Source: a virus. Taken from it: a stretch of 60,041 nucleotides of DNA. The translations under genes and the position numbers were made by a program. Below the pieces are notes generated by a model, which was not told the origin of the DNA, did not search any database, and was given only the letters and a program-made list of their open reading frames with translations. Positions 30,101 to 39,300 of this stretch are shown here, in pieces (positions within the stretch are counted from its first letter, which is position 1; each line of letters opens with the position of its first letter). The DNA lies in the IMG/VR virus record IMGVR_UViG_3300033155_000947, positions 1-60,041 of that record; one strand, written 5' to 3'.

Positions 30101-32372
30101 ACAAGCAACACTCGACAAACTCTCCCGCAAAATGGGCGGACAGTCTGGTGGCGAGGGTACTACTCCTCCGTACGCCAGCGGATTAGAAGGCAGGCGAAAA
30201 GGCTACGGCATGGTCGCCGCTTACGTGTTTGATGACGAAGACTCTGCGAATAAGTTCGCCAAGTCCGCCAAAGACAAGGTCAGCAAGACCGAGGTAGGCA
30301 AGCCACGCGCCTTTTCGAAAAAATGGTGGGTTGACGTATCTATGCCGTCACCACTCAAAGAGTCGGAGATCGAAGAGCTCGCAACCGAGTTCGACCTCGA
30401 CATTACTGATCTTGACGCAGTCGACCACGACACTACAACCGCGTGGGCGGACAGCGACCTTGATGAGGGTATGTCGAAGTCACAAGCTCAGCAGTTGCTC
30501 AAGGTCTACAGCAAGAACGAAGACCGTAATTACCACACCGAGAACATCGTGTTGCTCGCTAAGGCGTTCTACGGCACCAGCAGTCGCGAATACAAATACG
30601 CGAAGGCTATGCTTGACTATCGGGAAGACAACAAAGAAGGCGCGCAACCTGATAAGGCGATGGATCGTAAGATCAACATGTCGTACTACAAGCTGAAGAC
30701 ACTGGCCGAAGACGCACAGGCGGAGCTAGACGAAGCCTTAGAAACCGCGAACATTATACGCAAACAGCTAGGACAGAAGGCGTTGTTTATGATGGGCGCC
30801 AAGAACCTAGCAGGCGACAAACACTCGCTAAGTTTCCGTATCGGCAAGAACAGCAGTGGCGGTAACCATGTTAAAATCCACCACGGCTCCGACGACCTGT
30901 ACACGGTCACCGTCAGCGCCATCCGCGGAGGCAAGGTAAAGGTTAAGAAGGAGTTTAAGAGCGTATACGCTGATAAACTGCACAAGACCCTGCAAGACGC
31001 GACCGGTATGGCGCTCAGCCTAACCAAGCACTACGAGTCAGACAACAGCCTAGGGGAAGGCTTATCGACAGCCGACAAGCATCAGAAGAAAATCGCAATA
31101 GACACCGTCCGTAACCCTGCAAAAGCCTTGCTCGGCGGACCGTCCGCCAAGGAGGCGGAGACGGTACTACGTACCAAGTTCAAGTACTCCGACAAACAAA
31201 TTCAGAAAATTAAGGAACACACTATGCCCCTAGACACAGACAACCCACTCGACGAAGCCGGATACATGACCCCTGCGATTGATGCGATTTACAAGTCGGT
31301 CAAAGACCTAAAAGGTAAGCAGAAAAGCGACGCGCTTGCTGTTTTAGCCACGGCAGTGTTGGTAGACTATCTCAACAAAAAAGGCGACAAAGCACAAGCC
31401 GAACAAAGCAAGAAGGATTCGGTACGTGCGGTCGCTAAATACACACAGACCTACCTCAAAGAAGGTGCCACCGACAATACCGACACCGGCGCGGATACCA
31501 CCGACACCGACAACACTGACGTCGATGAGGTGAACCCAGCCAAAGGCGGACAGCTGGCGGTTGAAGCGCTTGCGCGCATTGACGACTACGCACGTATCGG
31601 AGACGATCAACACTTCGAAGACGCGCAGACCGCCATCACCCGTTTAGCGCGCATTGGCGAACACGCCACGGGCGTACCACAAGAGCTGTGCAACACTGAA
31701 GAAGGTGTTCCGGTTCACACCGCCAAGGTGATTGACGCCCTGCGCACCCGTCTACAAGGAGTCGGAGAAGAGGTTACCGTCCGTCAGATCCGCGCGCTCC
31801 TATCAGAGCAGTTGGATATGTCCAAGGTACCGCTGGAGCTACTACGCGAAGTCGACAGCGCCTTAGAGTCAGGGTCGTCACTCGAGTTCGAGGCCGCTCT
31901 TGACGCATTGGCAGACCATGAAGGCGTGGCACCAGACGTTATCGAAGGCGTGCGCCGTATGTCCCGTTCTACTGTTATGCAACGTAAGCGCTCCGCACGG
32001 TTGAACGCTAATAACCCCGAGGTTAAGGCGAAAAACCGTGCCCGCCGTAAAGAGCGTAAACGCAACACAGGAATGCGTCAGGCCGAGAAGCGGTACAAGA
32101 AGAAGTACCGCCCACGCCATGAAGCTATTCGCGATGACACGGACTTCGACTTCGAAAGCTGTGTCAGTTTCCTCACCACACCCGAGGACGCGGACTATGT
32201 TGCCGAAATGGCCGACGCCCTTGGACTGGTCGAAACCTACACCATCACCGAGAACGGAATCCACGTTCAGGTCGAGATCTTAGAGGATACATTACGCGTT
32301 ATTGACGCCTATATGGACGCCCCTACGGACGAAGAGGCGGAAAGTATCGTCGCCACCGTGCTAAACGCTTAA
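27192..32372 (+). CDS. giant mosaic (polyprotein-like) protein, probably virion-associated (1726 aa)
   Basis: The start is ATG 27192 after AGGAT. The protein is a chain of small, mostly basic modules of 60-110 residues joined by acidic linkers of the type EDTDLDEG. Five linkers are identical over 15 bases at the DNA level. Residues about 371-454 are GxWxxG repeats. Modules near 1080-1380 resemble stand-alone small phage proteins, for example MGAKNLAGDKHSLSFRIGK and GGPSAKEAETVLRTKF. The region near 1590-1640 is very basic. No membrane segment is seen. The location upstream of head genes suggests an internal head protein cut by the prohead protease; this is inference. Confidence 0.75.
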   Translation: MTFTDFQADFRADTLQVEVAEADRETFLQLLAESKHLEQQGVTTGNTVLEASYARLATASVHKAFELVEGAELDNTDTGNDTDNDDTVPDKTYEGFNAEVSNLNEDILSVFNASLKWQDAKAIAHGRAFSIKQVKESEHYTVTVDEQETGTLFLTIAGAKAGCGRYLQSLEEAGTLKQSSGDSLSHAGVPYTEEQYLEEASKHDKLIDKAFKKHGYGHTINMRNLSKVFREAGDALKAGKDLDKEMPQIVKKYTVGEGVDEGKTPPPPAGYKLYTGKLERNQKYYMLNTEAPAPKWLPMSAAGKQRIKPNTLIAIAETADDTDLDEGVTPIIGKGVSKDKLANAPKWLLRATTRGEKVAWAKDGKTLVWLKGSWLWGDWKDGIWEGGHWGGGTWHHGIWKSGTWHGGEWNGGTWIGGVWKYGVWGGGTWHHGIWEKGTWKGGVWKDGVWKDGTRPTPLREDTDLDEGFTPLDTKSYPKGSVIKWTSPDGTKSKGKATSGKLINGTVLVTPDGKRASDAVIVKVSTIREDTDLDNDLDSTLELSEASEVSVRNLPKPMVSAVNKIGKITTAWSGIHGIILSVALKSERVDMKDLKTLDPRWVEFKGKKALFGLAGHVDEGVDEGKRAPFKYRTDDGKEHVGRAYAGRLPKKAMIYVDSEGLKSALSLPDFKAYDGSFDKSKYRSATLVEDTDLDLEEASYKVGTELPYTAKALRKIYADGYGASVIGSGGGASDTLEYGRDMADATFVRKILDRDKLDTVLKQSASVLKHANTDKKLKGRKLLIVIKAVPVSLKETADYGDTDLDLDEAAPKLTTLSFGDEVEINTQYKRAGKKPVMNGALYDWIAKKFGKGNGLTITNKASALKKGKVEIHKSVGASSTVKTITLYPYGKFLSYYDNQGGGMMNNGIKKWYALPANMIAESVDSTDLASIEEATAQALSIIDADYDAPTEYIDPDLDEKTKDRFRMERRTQATLDKLSRKMGGQSGGEGTTPPYASGLEGRRKGYGMVAAYVFDDEDSANKFAKSAKDKVSKTEVGKPRAFSKKWWVDVSMPSPLKESEIEELATEFDLDITDLDAVDHDTTTAWADSDLDEGMSKSQAQQLLKVYSKNEDRNYHTENIVLLAKAFYGTSSREYKYAKAMLDYREDNKEGAQPDKAMDRKINMSYYKLKTLAEDAQAELDEALETANIIRKQLGQKALFMMGAKNLAGDKHSLSFRIGKNSSGGNHVKIHHGSDDLYTVTVSAIRGGKVKVKKEFKSVYADKLHKTLQDATGMALSLTKHYESDNSLGEGLSTADKHQKKIAIDTVRNPAKALLGGPSAKEAETVLRTKFKYSDKQIQKIKEHTMPLDTDNPLDEAGYMTPAIDAIYKSVKDLKGKQKSDALAVLATAVLVDYLNKKGDKAQAEQSKKDSVRAVAKYTQTYLKEGATDNTDTGADTTDTDNTDVDEVNPAKGGQLAVEALARIDDYARIGDDQHFEDAQTAITRLARIGEHATGVPQELCNTEEGVPVHTAKVIDALRTRLQGVGEEVTVRQIRALLSEQLDMSKVPLELLREVDSALESGSSLEFEAALDALADHEGVAPDVIEGVRRMSRSTVMQRKRSARLNANNPEVKAKNRARRKERKRNTGMRQAEKRYKKKYRPRHEAIRDDTDFDFESCVSFLTTPEDADYVAEMADALGLVETYTITENGIHVQVEILEDTLRVIDAYMDAPTDEEAESIVATVLNA
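27733..27747 (+). promoter_or_regulatory. palindrome copy 5 (intragenic)
   Basis: GTGACA-GTT-TGTCAC lies inside the giant gene, encoding GDSLSHA. The CCGAAC flank and the promoter are absent. Confidence 0.55.
28152..28166 (+). repeat. linker 15-mer, copy 1 of 5
   Basis: GACACCGACCTAGAC encodes DTDLD. Identical in-frame copies are at 28572-28586, 28776-28790, 29256-29270 and 29589-29603, each at a module boundary of the giant protein. Confidence 0.9.
28302..28553 (+). repeat. GxW repeat array (coding)
   Basis: About sixteen five-residue units of the form GxWxx, such as KDGIW, HHGIW and GGGTW, make a Trp/Gly-rich solenoid-like segment inside the giant protein. TGGCATCACGGTATATGG is repeated at 28370 and 28478. 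Confidence 0.85.
28572..28586 (+). repeat. linker 15-mer, copy 2 of 5
   Basis: GACACCGACCTAGAC, directly after the GxW array and before the module starting at FTPLDTKSY. Confidence 0.9.
28776..28790 (+). repeat. linker 15-mer, copy 3 of 5
   Basis: GACACCGACCTAGAC followed by a second partial unit (AACGACCTAGACAGT). Confidence 0.9.
29256..29270 (+). repeat. linker 15-mer, copy 4 of 5
   Basis: GACACCGACCTAGAC preceding the LEEASYKVG module. Confidence 0.9.
29589..29603 (+). repeat. linker 15-mer, copy 5 of 5
   Basis: GACACCGACCTAGAC preceding LDEAAPKLTT. Confidence 0.9.
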
Positions 32373-32446
32373 CAAACACCCTCGAATACGTTACACTACA
32401 TAGTACCTAAGTTACAATCTAAAACCCCCCTTTGCTGGAGCTACCC

Positions 32447-33808
32447 ATGCCTATCTTCTTTGAAAACGACGAGCCCGTCGACTTAACCACCGCCACTGAC
32501 CTGTCAGACACCCTAGTCGACGAAGAAGGCAACGCCACTATCGACACCGAAGTGATGTCTGCATTCATCAACACCGTGGACTTCAACCCCGTGTTCGAAG
32601 ACGAAGACGTGCAGGACTACGTACAGACAGAGCTGTCGTACCTCGTGCCTATGTCGGAAGCTGAAGACGCTCCGTACCTGATCCTCAGCGAAGATGAGCT
32701 CGAAGAAATGTGCAAAGACGGCTCCGGCCACCTAGCAGGTAAACAACTGGGCGCGAAGAACGGTAAAAAGTACCGCAAAGCCGAGTATATGGGTATGAAG
32801 GAAAGCATTGACGAAGAGACAGGCGAGGCCGTCTACGCTGAAGATGACTGCGACCAAGACGAAATCAACTTAGACGATTGGATGTTCGAAGACGAAGCCG
32901 GTACGGATTATGACGACTCTGACCGTATCTATATCATCGAAACCGACGCCATCGCAGGTGACCTTGTCGACGCAGTAATCGACATGGACGACATCACTGA
33001 AATGTTTGCCTACTATTGCGCAACCGAGTTGCCTGCCACTACGTTAGAGGAGCGCGCAGTCTTCGCACAGTTCGCTGATCTTTACGAAGTAGAAGACATC
33101 ACCGAAGACGACCAGCTTGACGAAAAATCACCGTTCAAAAGAGGCGACTTCCGTAAAGGCGCGTTCAAAAACGCCAAGCAAGGTACCAAACTATTCAACG
33201 TACGTGCCCGCATGTTCTCTGCTATGCTGAAAAAAGGGGTGCTCAGGCGCGTGAAGTCCGGCAAAGGCTACAAGGGTGGTACCTACAAGTACAAGGGCGA
33301 CAAAACAGGTACGGCACAAGGTAAAAGCCGTTATGCCCGTATCCGTAAGCGTAACTACCGTCGTGCCTCCGACATCAAGAAAATGGTCGGCTCTGCCCGT
33401 GCCAAGGTTGTGAAAATGATCTACCGTAACCTCGGCAAGAAAATGCCAAAACCATACTCACCGCCAGAATCCCGCCTGAAACGCAAGCGCAAGTCGGCGT
33501 CGAAAGCACTGAAGGGTGGCGACGTAAGCAAGGCATCCGTTAAGAGCATCAAGAAAAACGTGTCTACGGGATCCACCGAGAAGAATGCTGTCAGCAAGAC
33601 GCTCGCCAAGTCTAAGAAGCACGCCGCAGGCGCCAAAGCCAAAGTACGGCTCAAAGCCAAGGACGTGAAGAAGAAGGCGCTCGCAAAGGCCGCTTCTAAG
33701 TCCAAAGCTAAGAAAAAGAAAAAGGTATTACCTGAGTCGCAGTACGAAACCAAAGGCATCGGCATCAACGAAGCCGTGATCTGCGCAGGCGCCATCGCTA
33801 AAATGTAA
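32447..33808 (+). CDS. charge-split protein: acidic N-half, highly basic C-half (453 aa)
   Basis: The start ATG 32447 has a TGGAG site. Residues 1-225 are strongly acidic (FEDEDVQDYVQTEL, EDDCDQDEINLDDW). Residues about 230-425 are dominated by Lys/Arg/Ala, like a histone tail (KSKAKKKKK). The basic part ends at VLPESQ, followed by a short C-terminal segment (YETKGIGINEAVICAGAIAKM in two parts). The same KVLPESQ follows a basic domain in the gene at 34192. LPE fits the (I/L)xE rule of T4-type prohead protease cleavage. A DNA-binding internal head protein or scaffold component is proposed. Confidence 0.65.
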   Translation: MPIFFENDEPVDLTTATDLSDTLVDEEGNATIDTEVMSAFINTVDFNPVFEDEDVQDYVQTELSYLVPMSEAEDAPYLILSEDELEEMCKDGSGHLAGKQLGAKNGKKYRKAEYMGMKESIDEETGEAVYAEDDCDQDEINLDDWMFEDEAGTDYDDSDRIYIIETDAIAGDLVDAVIDMDDITEMFAYYCATELPATTLEERAVFAQFADLYEVEDITEDDQLDEKSPFKRGDFRKGAFKNAKQGTKLFNVRARMFSAMLKKGVLRRVKSGKGYKGGTYKYKGDKTGTAQGKSRYARIRKRNYRRASDIKKMVGSARAKVVKMIYRNLGKKMPKPYSPPESRLKRKRKSASKALKGGDVSKASVKSIKKNVSTGSTEKNAVSKTLAKSKKHAAGAKAKVRLKAKDVKKKALAKAASKSKAKKKKKVLPESQYETKGIGINEAVICAGAIAKM

Positions 33809-33838
33809 CGACGTGTGTGGCATAATACGTTAGAATAA

Positions 33839-33860
33839 GGGTGCGACTACGCACCCTTTT
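33839..33860 (+). terminator. intrinsic terminator
   Basis: GGGTGCG and CGCACCC form a 7-bp stem around ACTA, followed by TTTT. It lies between the charge-split gene and the next small gene. Confidence 0.8.
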
Positions 33861-33875
33861 CTAATGGAGCCTGTG

Positions 33876-34190
33876 ATGAGTAACCCGTTCGCCGCGCTTG
33901 CCCGTGTTGGTACCGCCCACCTTAAGAATGACTTGGCGTCTTTAACGCCTGCCGACGCCCCCAAACGCGTGCGTAAGGTCTCCGAGAATTCGGCTACTGT
34001 GTCGGCTATCGCGAACCTCTCAGAGCGTATACAAGGCAGAGAACCGGCTAGCACACAGGCACCCGCACAGTCCGAAGAGGCCGACACCGAACAAGAGACA
34101 GAACCTACAGGCCGTCGGCACACCTTCCCCAAGGTGCGTGAGTCGGTAGGTCCGTCCGCTTCCTTAATATCCGCCCTACGAAAGCTCTAA
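33876..34190 (+). CDS. hypothetical protein, head-region (104 aa)
   Basis: ATG 33876 is preferred over an upstream in-frame ATG at 33864 because TGGAG lies correctly before it. The middle is a helix (SENSATVSAIANLSERIQG), then a Gln/Glu/Pro linker. The end (ESVGPSASLISALRKL) may be an interaction tail. It abuts the kinase-like gene with one base between. Function is unknown. Confidence 0.6.
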   Translation: MSNPFAALARVGTAHLKNDLASLTPADAPKRVRKVSENSATVSAIANLSERIQGREPASTQAPAQSEEADTEQETEPTGRRHTFPKVRESVGPSASLISALRKL

Positions 34191-34191
34191 A

Positions 34192-36294
34192 ATGCTTGTC
34201 TACGATTACGGCACCTACACGCGCAAGGATCTCGCACACATGCTCGTTGTGCCCGACCCGCGCAACATGCACACCCTGCTCGCCCGATCAGTAGGCACTA
34301 CGCAGTGGAATGAGGTTAACCGGATGACCGGCGAAAGCCGTCCTATACAGGCAGACGATGTCCGCCTGCAGAACCTCGACGATGTGGTACAGCGCGCCAC
34401 CGTGGAGCTCAACAAGTCCAGCACAGGCGTCATCAGCTTCGACCAGCTGGAGAATGTCTCAGAGGACGCCCTGACGCTCGCGTACGCTCACGACATTGAC
34501 CTAGACCCTACAGACACCCGCGCCTTCGAGACACAGCTCATGGAGCTCCTAGGGCAGGCACAGATAGCCGAAGACGATAGGCGCATAGATGAGAGCCCAC
34601 ACGACCCTGCGGCGCTCCGTGCGGTCTTCATAGCCGGAAGTGGTGCCTCGGGTAAAGGCTTCGTAGGTCGACAAATATTCACAGCGCGTGACGGGTTCCA
34701 TACCGTGAACGCGGACACCCACCTTGAACGCCTGCTCAAGAAGAAGGGCATAGCTCCCAAAGATGTAGGCAAGCACTACGGACTGTTCACCAAAGCACGT
34801 GACCTGCGACATGCCGAGCTCGGAGTACGCGCATCCGTCCGTCAGGGCATGGTTATCGACAGCACCGGATGGGATTACCCGCGTATAGCCAACCCTAAGA
34901 AGGCGCTCGAGAACCTAGGGTACGATACGTACATGGTGGTGATTATGACCACGCTCGAAACCGCGCGCAAGCGCAACAAAGACCGTGGAGCGTCCGGAGG
35001 GCGAGAAGTACCCCAATCGTACATCGACGATGCGCACCGAGGGCTCATGGATAACCTAGGGCGGTACATGCGGTTGTTCGGAGCTGGGCGCATATTCATA
35101 ATCGACAACGACGATGATCTCACACCCCGCCAGTTTCAGCAGATCGTAGGAGCGAAGCTCAAACAGATCCGCAAAAAGATTATGAACAAGCCGATCAAGA
35201 ACCCGCTGGGCGTGAAGTGGCTTAAAAACGCGTACGCACAGTCCGCGGACAAGGTCAAGAAGCAACAACGGTACGTTACCCGCTCTGCCGGAGACCAACA
35301 AGACCATACACGCGCCAAGCCTGTGTCGCTGTCGCACTACGTACCGAAGCCCAAGGCCTTCGGAGCATCCCTGTCACAGGCACAGACATCGTACAGCGCC
35401 TCGGCCAATGCGTTCGCAGGCGTGAAGGCGCGTAAACGGGCTAAAGTCTTGCCGGAATCGCAGATAACCGAGGACGATTACCCGAAGGTTACAAAAGACG
35501 ATAAGCGCCACATAGCAGACATGCAGAAGAATCGTCGTATCCCTTCCGTGGCGGACAAGGGTATGGCGATAATCGTACGCTGGGCGGACGGTCGAGGGCT
35601 CTTTGCCGTGCGAAGTAAGAAGGCGGTCGCTGATTGGTATGCGAGCAGTAAGTCGGGCGAGCACCCTGAGATCGTATCCATCAAGTACGGGAAGGCGGAG
35701 CACAAGGGCAAGCCACTACGTGTGAGCGAGTCCGCTAGCCACCTCACAGTCTCGCTGATCAACGGCCTCACCCACACCAGCTACTGCCCTAAGTGCGAAT
35801 CCACAAAGGTAACACACCGTGAACGGCACGCGGACACCTCTATCAGTTACTGGGAGAACCGATGCAACGCCTGTAACCACGCAGGCGAGAGCGCAACATT
35901 CACCAGCGATGCGGTTATGTACGCAGAACCCACCCCCGCAGAGGCGAAGGCTATAGCGCTAGAACAGGCACAGGCAGACGGAGACACCTGCGCACAGATG
36001 GCGTTGGTACTCGGGCTGGATGTCGACGACCTGCGCGTCAAGTGGGACAAGATAACACAGGATTCAGAGCTGTCCGAGAGCGTGACAAACTGTCACCCGA
36101 ACCATAACCATACAAAAGCGTACGAACAAGCGGTGGCACAGGCGGAGCGTTACCGAGCATCACCTCCGTCCTATGGGGAGGTCGCGCAACGGATAAAAGA
36201 CGTACGCGAAGTCAGCAACGAACAAGCGTACGCCTTATCATGGTATTTACACGGACAACAGCTCAGCGCTTCAGACGCGCTCGCCACTCTATAA
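34192..36294 (+). CDS. P-loop kinase-like multidomain protein with zinc ribbon (700 aa)
   Basis: Residues 1-140 are unrecognised. Walker A GSGASGKG (149-156) begins a P-loop domain of the zeta-toxin/polynucleotide-kinase type, with VIDSTGWDY and TLETARKRNKDRG downstream. A basic linker then leads to KVLPESQ near residue 421, a likely prohead protease site. The region near 533-570 is a zinc ribbon with two CxxC pairs (CPKC and CNAC). The gene contains palindrome copy 6, encoding VTNCHPN. Placement suggests a head-associated enzyme, possibly carried into the host; substrate is unknown. Confidence 0.65.
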   Translation: MLVYDYGTYTRKDLAHMLVVPDPRNMHTLLARSVGTTQWNEVNRMTGESRPIQADDVRLQNLDDVVQRATVELNKSSTGVISFDQLENVSEDALTLAYAHDIDLDPTDTRAFETQLMELLGQAQIAEDDRRIDESPHDPAALRAVFIAGSGASGKGFVGRQIFTARDGFHTVNADTHLERLLKKKGIAPKDVGKHYGLFTKARDLRHAELGVRASVRQGMVIDSTGWDYPRIANPKKALENLGYDTYMVVIMTTLETARKRNKDRGASGGREVPQSYIDDAHRGLMDNLGRYMRLFGAGRIFIIDNDDDLTPRQFQQIVGAKLKQIRKKIMNKPIKNPLGVKWLKNAYAQSADKVKKQQRYVTRSAGDQQDHTRAKPVSLSHYVPKPKAFGASLSQAQTSYSASANAFAGVKARKRAKVLPESQITEDDYPKVTKDDKRHIADMQKNRRIPSVADKGMAIIVRWADGRGLFAVRSKKAVADWYASSKSGEHPEIVSIKYGKAEHKGKPLRVSESASHLTVSLINGLTHTSYCPKCESTKVTHRERHADTSISYWENRCNACNHAGESATFTSDAVMYAEPTPAEAKAIALEQAQADGDTCAQMALVLGLDVDDLRVKWDKITQDSELSESVTNCHPNHNHTKAYEQAVAQAERYRASPPSYGEVAQRIKDVREVSNEQAYALSWYLHGQQLSASDALATL
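36082..36096 (+). promoter_or_regulatory. palindrome copy 6 (intragenic remnant)
   Basis: GTGACA-AAC-TGTCAC followed by CCGAACCATAACCATACA. The right flank matches cassette 2 far beyond the palindrome, so a cassette fragment is embedded in this coding region. Confidence 0.6.
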
Positions 36295-36323
36295 CCACTA
36301 CGTAAATCTACGTCAGGATCGAC

Positions 36324-39300
36324 ATGCCATTAGAACCTCTCGACGAAGCCGTCACAATCAACACAGGGGACATACGACAAGCCCGCCATAAGGTTAAGCT
36401 AGCACAGCCCCTATGGTCAGCCGTGTTTGCACTGGCACAAGAGAGTGACGCCCTTACAGAGTACGTGGCGCCCTACCGTGCGTACATCCAAAAAGGCGAG
36501 AAGACCCCCGCATCTGTGATCAACGCCATGCCACCCGCGTTAGGCCTGTTGTTCAAGGTGATGCACGAGGCCGGTGCCGGATACAAACAGATTGTACAGA
36601 ATACCGCTAAACAAGAGCAGGCCGAAGGTTACGGCATGTTGGCGAAGATTAACGACGACCCTGACGCCATCGCAGACAACCAGCAAGTATGGTCGTTCGC
36701 AAGCGACAGCATCCGTGCCCGCTTATTCGACATAGCACGCGGTCGCAACATCGGATCCCGAGCACTACGTGTCCAGCAGACGCGCAAGCGCCTAGCCATA
36801 ATCATCGACGAACTATTCCCGAAAGACATATCACGCTTCAACACCGCGTATAAGACCGCGGTTAAGGGTGATTTCGACAAGCTGGCCTCCGTCTGGGCAG
36901 ACGCAGACCCGCTGTTCGCGAAAGCGATAGCACAGACCGCAGTCGCAGGACAAACTGCAGATACGGCTACCGGTACCGACGCGCCTGATCCTGACCTCGA
37001 GCCTGCGGTCGTTGACAAAGACAGCAGTTTGTCCGCGCCTCCGAAGACCAAGAAGATAGGGAGCGCCTACCCGCAATGGGTTTATGCGATTGCCGACGCC
37101 AATATGGATGATTTCGTACAAGGCGAAGACGATGACGCAGTGAGCGCAGTGGTAACCCCCCTAAACATTCACGATACAGGTGTCGGAGTCTCGCACGAGC
37201 TCTTCGATTTCCCGTTCTACGTGACAACCGGCAAAAAGAAGGTACTCGAAGTACAAGGCGCCGCGTCGGCTATGGTGAGCTTCACTACGCTTACCAACCC
37301 TGACGGAACCACCGAGATCGTACCGTCCCAAACAGACATCGAATTCGCGCTGTTCGATGAGCAGACCGGTAAGTATTACGTCACATCCGACTCGGATCTG
37401 ACCGACGTACTTGCAGGCAGTTACAAGCTCACCGCGCATAAGCCACACACGCAGGTGCCACAGCAGGTTAAGCCGGCGCCCACGTTCGCCAACCCTGAGT
37501 CCCTGCCTGAGCCTGAATACACGCCCCCGTCACACCTAGCCACACGTCCTGAGATCTGGGGAGTGGTGTTATGGCGCACGGGCATCAACCAGCTCGTGTT
37601 CCGTACGTACGACAACTCGACCTACAGTGATAGCACGCTGTCCCAAGGCGCCACATGGAAAGAACTGACGCAGGACGCCCACTACGGAATCTATCTGCCG
37701 TTGGTGAACAAGGAGATAAAGCTGACGCATCTGACACGCAAACAGATGCACAGCAACCTCGCGAACCCTGTGCCTGCGGTTGCGAACGTCCCTACAATCA
37801 TTGACAGGTCGAACCCCTTTACCACACCAGCACCCGCCATGCGGGTACGCCCAGACGGCACGAAAATGTACCTGATAGCCGTCCTCCCGCTTCCGCAAGG
37901 GGATCGGTACGTGTATGCGCGGGCGATTTATACCGCGATAGAGTCCGCACACTTCAGTAAACTGCACAAAGCGTTCCAGCCCTCGGACGCTTCCGAAGAC
38001 AGTAACATCGCTAATATACCTGAGCCCGAGTTTGAAGACTTCGCACACCTAGCGACCTCCGATTACCTGCAGAGCGTGGTTACATGGGGCAGTCCGATAG
38101 GAGGCGTACCCACACTACGCTACACGGTATACAGCCAAGACGCTTCGGCTAGCCTCTCCCTGTCCTACAACGAGACATGGTCGGAGCTCCTGCACAGCCC
38201 TAACCATCTACCGTACCTCGCACAGGTCAACAAAGTCAGGACGTTGACGAACCCGACACACCCTGCACTGCGTATCTGGTTAGGGACGGAAGGCTTTAAA
38301 GACTTAAGCAAAATGACGCCGGGCGCCGCGGTTAGTAAGATGCTAACAGGGAACGACCTAGCTTCGCTGTTGGATCTTAAGCTGTCTTTGATAGCGCGCA
38401 CCGATACCGAGGATACGCACTACATGTTGGTGGACATTATCAGGAGCTCAACAGGGTCTGCGCGCCACGTATACGCTATGCGTGAAAAGAATAACGACGG
38501 GACGTACGGTAACCTAAGCGTAACCATCACACAACCGAAAGAGGTTGCACAACCGGAGCCGTCAGAGATAGTCCCTGCGTCGCACCCTGACATCCCGCAT
38601 CCGACTGCGATCGGTCGCTGGTTCACAGGCTCCAACAAGGCCTCCGCAGGCGACAAGATTTCCGTCTATCTGGTAAAAGAGGGCAAGGACTTCGACTACG
38701 CTACGGAGGATGCGCACACCCTCCACCAGACTGCAACCGTAATAGACGCGCCCGCAGGTAAGACCCTGTCGATAACAAGGCACGGAAAGATCACCGAACA
38801 GGTTATCACATTCTCACAGCTACTAACCTTAGGGGTTCAGTACACCAAGGACGTGATGAGCGCAGAAGAGAAGAAGAAGTCGGATCAGGCTGTGAGCCAC
38901 GAGAACAAACACGCGCTATTCGCAGGCGCGGGCATGAACAACGTAACGGCAGTAACCGGTCACATGCTGTCCGCGAAGACACACACCACTGCACCCGGAG
39001 CCTACGCCACGACAACAGATATAAACGCCCTGAAAGCAGGTAAGGACGTACCCGATACTGTGCTCCTCTACTACATCACACCGCACTCATGGGTGAATGA
39101 ACTAGGGTACAGCATACCGCATGTGATCCTATACCGTGGCACCATACAGCTAGACGACGCAGGAGCGATCGTCGCAGAGTTGATGGAATCAGCGGAGTCA
39201 CCGTCCAGCGATATACACATGGTAACCAAGTCGGTAGACTCGGGAGCGGTCTTGCCTGTCACCCTTGCTAAATCGTCTCCGCTTATGCCCCCTGTATCTG

